From NCBI GenBank assembly GCA_002841295.1, contig PHEU01000017.1, positions 1 to 41,051 of the forward strand: a stretch of 41,051 nt of DNA, in the 5' to 3' direction. Position numbers and translations under genes: made by a program. Origin of the DNA: Actinobacteria bacterium HGW-Actinobacteria-6. GTDB lineage: Bacteria; Actinomycetota; Coriobacteriia; Anaerosomatales; Anaerosomataceae. This document shows, in pieces, positions 35,960-41,051 of the stretch. Under the pieces are notes generated by a model. It had not been told where the DNA came from. It did no database searches and saw only the letters and a program-made list of their open reading frames with translations. The number at the start of each line of letters is the position of its first letter. The stretch's first letter is position 1.

Positions 35960-37288
35960 ATGCCCCAGCACTTGCGCTCGGAGGTCGTCAAGGCGATCAA
36001 GGACCAGAAGATCGAGTTCATCCACTTGTGGTTCACGGACGTGCTCGGCTTTCTGAAGTCGTTCACGATGGATGTCGAGGAACTCGACATCGCCATGTCC
36101 GAAGGGATGGGCTTTGACGGATCGTCGATTCAGGGCTTCGCGCGCATCGAAGAGTCCGACATGATCGCGATGCCGGACCCGAGTACGCTGCAGATTCTGC
36201 CGTGGAGGCAGAAGGGCGCCCTCGTAGCGACGATGTTCTGCGACATTCTGCGACCTGAGGGCGGCTACTACGAGGCTGACCCTCGGTATGTGATGCGGCG
36301 CAATCTCGAACGCGCGAAGAAGCTTGGCTATGACTTCTTCATTGGGCCCGAGCTTGAGTACTACTACCTCAAGAGCGATACCGAGCCCGAGGTCCTTGAC
36401 CATGCGACATATTTTGATCAGACAACGCGCGACCTAGCGATCGACCTGCGCAAAGACACGGTTCGGGCGCTCAAGCGTTTTGGCATCCAGGTGGAGTACA
36501 GCCATCACGAGGTCGGTCCAAGCCAGCATGAGATCGACTTGCGCTACTGCGAAGCGCTCAAGATGGCCGACAATGTGATGACCTACCGCGTGGTCGTGAA
36601 GGAGATTGCGCAGGAGAACGGCGTCTACGCCACGTTCATGCCTAAGCCGCTCTATGGCGAAGCGGGAAGTGGTATGCACGTCCACCAGTCGCTGTTCAAG
36701 GACGGGCGTAACGCCTTCTACGACGCGGATGATCCGCATCATCTCTCGGCGACGGCGAAGTCCTACATTGCCGGCATCCTCCTACATGCTCGCGAGATGT
36801 GTGCGATCACCAATCAGTGGGTCAACAGCTACAAGCGGCTCGTGTCTGGTTATGAGGCGCCAGTCCACATCTGCTGGGCGCACCGCAACCGCTCCGCGCT
36901 TGTGCGAGTGCCGATGTACAAGCCGGGCAAAGAGAACGCGACACGCGTTGAGCTTCGCTCTCCGGATCCGGCGTGCAATCCGTACCTTGCCTTCTCGGTC
37001 ATGCTCGCCGCCGGGCTGGACGGTATCGAGAAGGGGCTGACGCTTCCGCCCGACGTCGTCGAGGACGTGTACGAGATGTCCGATGAGCGCCGAGCCGAGC
37101 TCGGTATCGGGCAGCTCCCCGAGGATCTGTACGAGGCTATCAGGGAGATGGAGGGCAGCGCGCTCGTTCGCGACGCTCTCGGTGATCAGGTCTTTGAGTG
37201 GTTCCTTCGCAACAAGAAGGCTGAGTGGAACGAGTATCGTACTCGCGTTACGCAGTACGAACTCGATGAATACCTGCCGCTTCTCTAG
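35960..37288 (+). CDS. glnA: Glutamine synthetase type I-alpha
   Basis: Glutamine synthetase (442 residues) makes glutamine from glutamate, ammonia and ATP. It has the type I signatures FTDVLGFLKSFTM, GFDGSSIQGF, the ATP-binding KPLYGEAGSGMHVHQS and the Mn-site HEVGPSQHEIDLRY. The length and the lack of the adenylylation-site motif (NLYDLPPEE) place it in the I-alpha group of Bacillus type, so it is probably feedback-inhibited rather than adenylylated. The ATG has GAGGAGG 6 bases upstream. The GlnR-like box upstream suggests nitrogen control of transcription. Confidence 0.96.
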   Translation: MPQHLRSEVVKAIKDQKIEFIHLWFTDVLGFLKSFTMDVEELDIAMSEGMGFDGSSIQGFARIEESDMIAMPDPSTLQILPWRQKGALVATMFCDILRPEGGYYEADPRYVMRRNLERAKKLGYDFFIGPELEYYYLKSDTEPEVLDHATYFDQTTRDLAIDLRKDTVRALKRFGIQVEYSHHEVGPSQHEIDLRYCEALKMADNVMTYRVVVKEIAQENGVYATFMPKPLYGEAGSGMHVHQSLFKDGRNAFYDADDPHHLSATAKSYIAGILLHAREMCAITNQWVNSYKRLVSGYEAPVHICWAHRNRSALVRVPMYKPGKENATRVELRSPDPACNPYLAFSVMLAAGLDGIEKGLTLPPDVVEDVYEMSDERRAELGIGQLPEDLYEAIREMEGSALVRDALGDQVFEWFLRNKKAEWNEYRTRVTQYELDEYLPLL

Positions 37289-37306
37289 TTCTAGTCGGGT
37301 GGAAGC

Positions 37307-37343
37307 AGAAAGGGCCGCCGGGTGATCCGGCGGCCCTTTCTTT
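37307..37343. terminator. Bidirectional terminator between glnA and the CWB2 protein
   Basis: A perfect 15-base stem (AGAAAGGGCCGCCGG at 37307-37321, complement at 37327-37341) with a GTGAT loop and a TTT end on the plus strand, and AGAAAGG/CCTTTCT symmetry that also gives a T-rich end on the minus strand. It lies 19 bases past glnA and 17 bases past the convergent gene. Confidence 0.88.
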
Positions 37344-37357
37344 GTAATCTGCGAGCG

Positions 37358-38920
37358 CTACTTCGCGACCGCCAGAATCGTGAACTTCGAGGAGAAGTCT
37401 GACTTCTCCATTCGCTCACGGGTTTCAACAGATGACAGTCGAGTCGATGCAGGTGCGATTCCCTTGTCCGCGAAAGCGGCCTGGTTGCGGAATACCGACA
37501 GCGGTGACACAGTCGCGAGTTCCACATAACCATCGGGGTTGTCGATGTCGTAGAAGTCGGCACCCATCGCGATGACTCCCTGGATGCACGTGTTATCGGT
37601 CAACGCGGTCGTCCCGCCGTAGCACTGCAAGTCGATGTCGAACCAGCCGTGGTTCCACAGTGTTTCGGCAGCATTGTCGTCCAAGTACTTGGTCGGCGTT
37701 AGGATCAGCGCGCCACCCCACTTGCCGATACCGGCTCCACCTGCGAGCGCGTCAGGGAAGTTGCCGCCGTTGGCCATTCCGAGGAAGTCGTAGGCGAGGC
37801 CCCAATAGTCGGCCACTGCGTACGCAGTCTCGTAGCGGTTCTCTCCAGCGATTCTGTCGCCGTAGAGCTCGCCGCCAGGGACGTATCCGGCCATGGTGTT
37901 GAGGACTGAGTTGGAGACGGATGCGGTGCTTCCGATGACAAGGACAGCTTCAGAGCCGCGGTCCACCATGTACTTCCATGCGCGGGCGGTCTCATCTGGG
38001 AGTGACCCGGGCTTGGTCAGGAGAATCGGGAAGCCGTCGTAGTATGCGAACGGTGATGCCGCCAGGGCGTCCGCGAAGTTGTCACCACGGCAGACGAATG
38101 GCAATGCACCGTCGGCGAAGTAGTCGGCGGGCAGCTTGTAGATGACTTTCTCGGCGGTGGCGTAGCGGTTCGAACCGCCGAGGCGCTCGATGCTCGTGAT
38201 GCCTCTCGCTGTGAGCTGAGTCAAGACGGCCTTGGAAATCGCGCTCTCAGAGCCGATCACGAAGGCCTTTTTCGCGCCGAGCCGCGTGATCTCTGCTCCT
38301 ACAGCCGAGGGAAGAGACGTCGGTGCGGTAAGCAGAAGAGGCGCGTCATAGGCACCGGCAAGTGGCGATGCGGCCAGGGCATCCGGGAAGGACGCTCCGC
38401 TGGCTATGACCACGGTGTCGGCGGTCAGGAAGTTGTTCTTCGATATCTTGACGGCGGTCTTGTAGCGATCTGCATCGGCTACCCGGTACGCCCGGTAGTA
38501 GAACAGATTCTCGAACGTGATGAGCGAGCAGTCTGAAGTCATCAGTGAGCCGTCGGTGGTGATGGAGTAGCTTTGTTCGAGCGGAAGACCGCGCCAGGGC
38601 GCGGTGACGTCGCGGTATGTGTCGGTGGTGTCCTGGAACGCGAGGATCACCTCGATGTCGTCGGCAAGACCCGAGATTGTGTAGTTGCCACTCGCGTCCG
38701 TGAGAGCACTGCCGAGCGAGACCCGGTCTCCGTCCCACGCATCCCACGCGTCGAAGGCTTCGACTCTGATTCCGGCGAGCGGGCTGTTCTCCGCACTCAA
38801 CTCGTCCACGTTGCCGCTGATCGTTGTGAGTCCGATTGCAGCCGATGGCGCTGCGCCGACGACTAGAGCTGCCGCGAGCGTCAATCCCAACACACGACGA
38901 AAAGCAGTGCAGTTGCGCAT
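37358..38920 (-). CDS. Secreted protein with a Cna-B/carboxypeptidase-regulatory-like domain and CWB2 repeats
   Basis: This 520-residue secreted protein starts with a signal peptide (residues 1-28, ending APSAA). A beta-sandwich domain of the carboxypeptidase-regulatory or Cna-B type follows (about 32-125: TISGNVDE, SPLAGIRVEAFD, TDASGNYTISGL, and a surface-exposed Trp-Asp-Ala-Trp-Asp run). Three CWB2 repeats cover about 146-450, with the recurring patterns ADRYKTAVKI, FPDALAASPLAG, PLLLTAP and AFVIGSESAI. The last 70 residues are not recognised. It is probably a wall-anchored surface protein. The ATG at 38920 has GGAGG 5 bases upstream; the open frame continues upstream to 39385 but that part is not coding. 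Confidence 0.88.
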   Translation of the reverse strand: MRNCTAFRRVLGLTLAAALVVGAAPSAAIGLTTISGNVDELSAENSPLAGIRVEAFDAWDAWDGDRVSLGSALTDASGNYTISGLADDIEVILAFQDTTDTYRDVTAPWRGLPLEQSYSITTDGSLMTSDCSLITFENLFYYRAYRVADADRYKTAVKISKNNFLTADTVVIASGASFPDALAASPLAGAYDAPLLLTAPTSLPSAVGAEITRLGAKKAFVIGSESAISKAVLTQLTARGITSIERLGGSNRYATAEKVIYKLPADYFADGALPFVCRGDNFADALAASPFAYYDGFPILLTKPGSLPDETARAWKYMVDRGSEAVLVIGSTASVSNSVLNTMAGYVPGGELYGDRIAGENRYETAYAVADYWGLAYDFLGMANGGNFPDALAGGAGIGKWGGALILTPTKYLDDNAAETLWNHGWFDIDLQCYGGTTALTDNTCIQGVIAMGADFYDIDNPDGYVELATVSPLSVFRNQAAFADKGIAPASTRLSSVETRERMEKSDFSSKFTILAVAK

Positions 38921-39069
38921 GTTACCTCCAAAGATTGGACACGGAGGTTGCTCCCCCACGCGTGAGTTTACATCATGCCTACGACACCAGGCAGCACAGA
39001 TATTTACTGCCGTTCGTCGGGTCGATATCATCCAAGGACGGACAGATGCCGAGACAAACGGTAGCAATA

Positions 39070-39087
39070 CAGTACTAGACGGTACTG
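39070..39087 (+). repeat. Dyad upstream of the four-cysteine small gene
   Basis: CAGTAC and GTACTG flank TAGACG, 18-35 bases before the start of the small gene at 39105. It could be an operator or part of a leader hairpin. Confidence 0.35.
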
Positions 39088-39104
39088 ACAATGAGGGGAT
39101 TGCA

Positions 39105-39380
39105 ATGGCTAGTCTCTGCAAGTACGCCACGACATGTCCAGTGTTCACAGCCGCGCTCGGCCCGTTGCCACACGTCGGCCTGCGATACAGGCGGGCGTAT
39201 TGTCGCGGCGGGTGGGACACATGCGCGCGGTTCGTGGTCGCCGAGCAGTTGGGTCGGTCGGGTGTGCCCGCAGAGCTCTTGCCGAATGGAGACGCATCGC
39301 CGCACCTCGGCTCACGCGAACGTCTTGTGAGGCTAGGAGCTCTTCTGCACGACTCGAATGCCGTCCAGAGTTTCGGGTAG
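39105..39380 (+). CDS. Small four-cysteine protein of unknown function
   Basis: A 91-residue protein with four cysteines, Cys5-x5-Cys11 and Cys33-x6-Cys40, set in the pattern CKYATTCPVF and YCRGGWDTCARF; no others. Such spacing suits a small iron-sulfur or zinc site. I recall similar short four-cysteine proteins in other anaerobes, but I cannot name a family or function. The ATG at 39105 has GAGGGG (39093-39098) 6 bases upstream. Its last 48 bases overlap the 3' end of the convergent minus-strand gene. No signal peptide or membrane segment. Confidence 0.55.
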   Translation: MASLCKYATTCPVFTAALGPLPHVGLRYRRAYCRGGWDTCARFVVAEQLGRSGVPAELLPNGDASPHLGSRERLVRLGALLHDSNAVQSFG

Positions 39381-39593
39381 CTCACCGACTGCGTCGGGGA
39401 TCTCTGAGGAGATGCCTATGACGATTGCAGGCCGCCCGTCGGAGTCTTTGCCAACGCCCATGGACATGACGCCGCGAACTTGAAGAAGCCGCCCGGCGTG
39501 TTTCGTCAGCACCTGCTCGGCGCTCAATCGTTCGGCGTCTCGGCTGGGCGTGCTCGCGAACAATCGCTCGAACCACTTCATGAGGGCAGGCAC
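39333..39593 (-). CDS. Small protein of unknown function, possible alpha/beta module
   Basis: An 86-residue protein starting at the GTG at 39593 (GAGAGGA 8 bases upstream); the open frame extends further upstream in low-quality coding sequence. The core LLQVRGVMSMGVGKDSDGR, followed by PAIVIGISSEIPD and LDGIRVVQKS, gives a strand-helix-strand pattern. A similar G-V-G-V-G...I-P...L-D-G-I pattern is found as a small module before trypsin-like domains in some bacterial proteins, but here nothing follows. Function unknown. It overlaps the convergent small gene by 48 bases. Confidence 0.5.
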   Translation of the reverse strand: MPALMKWFERLFASTPSRDAERLSAEQVLTKHAGRLLQVRGVMSMGVGKDSDGRPAIVIGISSEIPDAVGELPETLDGIRVVQKSS

Positions 39594-39696
39594 GCGGCGA
39601 ATCCTCTCTTCAGATTGGAGCGTGGCGCGGGAGCGCCCATGCGACCGTAGCGCAGACACCGCGAATCGTCCACCTCTGCGAAGCAAACCATGCGAC

Positions 39697-39939
39697 CTAG
39701 TGGACGGTGCCAAGGCTCCGTCCCCAGCCGTGTGCTGTGATCGCCGAGTTGAGCTGGTCACAGAGCCGGTCGCGTTCGTACGTGCCCGGAGGCAGGAGCG
39801 TCACGATGTCGAGGACTTCGCTCGCAAGATCTGCAAGCTCCGCCCGGACGATGAACTCAAGTCTCCGGACGCCGGTCTTATCGGCGAAGAGTGTGTCTAT
39901 GAGACGCTGAAGGGTCTCGTGATCATCAGTTGATGGCAT
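39697..39939 (-). CDS. Small conserved-looking protein, probably leaderless
   Basis: An 80-residue soluble helical protein with the striking C-terminal stretch LLPPGTYERDRLCDQLNSAI followed by TAHGWGRSLGTVH. The pattern PPG-Y-x-R-x-R-x-x-x-D-Q-L-N-S looks like a conserved family block, though I cannot name one. The ATG at 39939 has no ribosome site, but TATCAT (39946-39951 on the minus strand) ends exactly 6 bases before it, as expected for a leaderless mRNA. The alternative GTG at 39963 adds eight residues and overlaps that box. Confidence 0.6.
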   Translation of the reverse strand: MPSTDDHETLQRLIDTLFADKTGVRRLEFIVRAELADLASEVLDIVTLLPPGTYERDRLCDQLNSAITAHGWGRSLGTVH

Positions 39940-40001
39940 GGGGGCATGATAGCCGAGAAACACCCTCGTGCGGAGAAGTAGTGGTCACGCGACGCCCGTG
40001 A

Positions 40002-41051
40002 CTAGCCCAGCCACTCTCGGACGGCGCTCTCGACGCCGTCACGGCCAGCATCGACGACACCGGTGAAGCGCACCTCGGCACGGTCGAGCTCGGCGAGTGC
40101 ACGGGGCACGCGGGCTGCCTCGGCAAGTCCTTGCACTGTGCCGAGAAGCTCGACGCCGCTGAGGCTGCTGGCATCTTCGGGGAGCGGGTCGCCGTAGAGC
40201 AGGCCGGCGAGCGCTTTGTATACATCGGCGCCGAACTTGGCCCAATGCGCGGTTGATACAACCAGCACCGGATTCACGTTGCGTAGCCGCTCTGCCACTT
40301 CCCATGCGACCGCTGTGTGCGGATCCATGAGGTAGCCGGTCTCGTCGTACACCCGGGAGATGACGCCGAGCGACTCGTCGTTGGTCACCCAGTCGCCGAT
40401 GAAGTGCTCGCGCATGAGGCCGAACGTCTCGCGGTCCACCTGGAAGCGACCTTCGGCGGAAAGTGACGCCATCCACTCGCGGACGCGCTCGGCGCCGGCG
40501 AGCTCAAAGAGCAGCCGCTCGAGGTTGGAGCTGATGAGGATGTCCATACTGGGACTCGGCGTCGTCACGAACCGCCGTGCCGAGATGTCGTAGGTGCCTG
40601 TGGCGATGAAGTCGGCAAGCACGTTGTTCTCGTTGCTTGCGCACAGGAGCTTGCCGATCGGCACGCCCATCTTCTTCGCGTAGTACGCGCCGAGGATATT
40701 GCCGAAGTTGCCGGTGGGAACGCACACGTCCATCTCGGCACCGGCGACGACACCGCCGCTTGCGACCATGTCGGCGTACGCGCTCACGTAGTAGGCGATC
40801 TGCGGAAGCAGTCGGCCCCAGTTGATGGAGTTCGCCGAGGAGAGCTTGAGCCCGTGCTTCTCGTGCAGCTCCGCGTTGAAGGCCTCGTCGTTGAAGGCGG
40901 CCTTCACCGCGTTCTGGCAGTCGTCGAAATTGCCGCGCACACCGAAGACGCTCACGTTGTCGCCGCGCTGCGTCACCATCTGCTTGCGCTGGATGTCCGA
41001 GACCCCCTCGGCGGGGTAGAAGACGACGATGCGCGTGTGGTCGCGGTCGGC
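40002..41051 (-). CDS. thrC: Threonine synthase, 3' part (5' end outside window)
   Basis: Threonine synthase turns O-phosphohomoserine into threonine with pyridoxal phosphate. About 349 C-terminal residues are in the window; the frame stays open to the edge, continuing upstream from the first ATG with a YPAEGVSDIQRKQMVTQRG block. Family motifs seen are GDNVSVFGVRGNFDDCQ, the phosphate-binding PTGNFGNILGAYYAKKMG, and CASNENNVLADFI. This is the longer, yeast/enterobacterial-like group. The N-terminal part with the cofactor-binding Lys lies outside. The 63 bases between its stop and the next small gene hold nothing clear. Confidence 0.95.
   Translation of the reverse strand, partial: ADRDHTRIVVFYPAEGVSDIQRKQMVTQRGDNVSVFGVRGNFDDCQNAVKAAFNDEAFNAELHEKHGLKLSSANSINWGRLLPQIAYYVSAYADMVASGGVVAGAEMDVCVPTGNFGNILGAYYAKKMGVPIGKLLCASNENNVLADFIATGTYDISARRFVTTPSPSMDILISSNLERLLFELAGAERVREWMASLSAEGRFQVDRETFGLMREHFIGDWVTNDESLGVISRVYDETGYLMDPHTAVAWEVAERLRNVNPVLVVSTAHWAKFGADVYKALAGLLYGDPLPEDASSLSGVELLGTVQGLAEAARVPRALAELDRAEVRFTGVVDAGRDGVESAVREWLG

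Noticed and set aside
39041-39100. Possible cyclic-di-GMP riboswitch (ACAAACGGTAGCAATAC resembles part of the core)
   Set aside because: The receptor loop motifs and paired stems of the class are missing.
38921-39385. N-terminal extension of the CWB2 protein upstream of 38920
   Set aside because: Low-complexity, no ribosome site, and a clear signal peptide with GGAGG begins at 38920.

Overview
The window is a high-GC chromosomal segment of a Gram-positive bacterium, most likely an actinobacterium of the Coriobacteriia or a close anaerobic relative. The clues are a V/A-type ATPase, a RimI-TsaD fusion, CWB2 cell-wall anchoring repeats, a CIRCE-controlled groESL operon, a GlnR-like operator, and two genes that look leaderless. 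Gene density is high. I see no phage, insertion sequence, CRISPR array, tRNA or rRNA. The two edge genes (V-ATPase subunit C and threonine synthase) are cut by the window.

Layout: (1) 1-4769 is the end of a V/A-ATPase operon (C-F-A-B-D), closed by hairpins. (2) 4971-9384 holds a small unknown gene on the minus strand, then a plus-strand operon of nitroreductase, family 4 uracil-DNA glycosylase, TsaE, TsaB and a RimI-TsaD fusion (t6A37 tRNA modification), with a recognisable promoter. (3) 9467-11675 is groES-groEL behind a sigma-70 type promoter and a CIRCE operator. (4) 11760-16345 holds a membrane-anchored PHP phosphoesterase, the GTPase YchF and, convergent to it, a secreted amidase with CWB2 repeats. 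(5) 16444-20522 covers guanine nucleotide metabolism (GuaB3-type protein and GMP synthetase, preceded by a promoter-terminator leader) and entry to the shikimate pathway (chorismate mutase and DAHP synthase). (6) 20576-25417 holds a tiny zinc protein, the PcrA helicase, a CBS-type family II pyrophosphatase and a PAP2 phosphatase. (7) 25414-31685 is a phosphate regulon: phoR-phoB on the minus strand, divergent from pstS-pstC-pstA-pstB, with 11-bp spaced direct repeats between them. (8) 31865-34217 holds an aldo/keto reductase convergent with an MFS exporter. (9) 34245-37343 is nitrogen assimilation: a glutamate-synthase-like protein divergent from glutamine synthetase, with a GlnR-like operator between them. 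(10) 37358-41051 holds a secreted CWB2 protein, three small genes and the 3' part of threonine synthase.

Most of the window is conserved housekeeping. The parts worth a second look are the regulatory elements (the guaB3 leader, the GlnR-like box, the Pho repeats, the leaderless starts), the membrane-PHP architecture, the cysteine-rich head of the glutamate synthase homologue, an altered P-loop in V-ATPase subunit A, and three small Cys/His or uncharacterised proteins. I did not find a clear multi-gene system of a wholly new kind.
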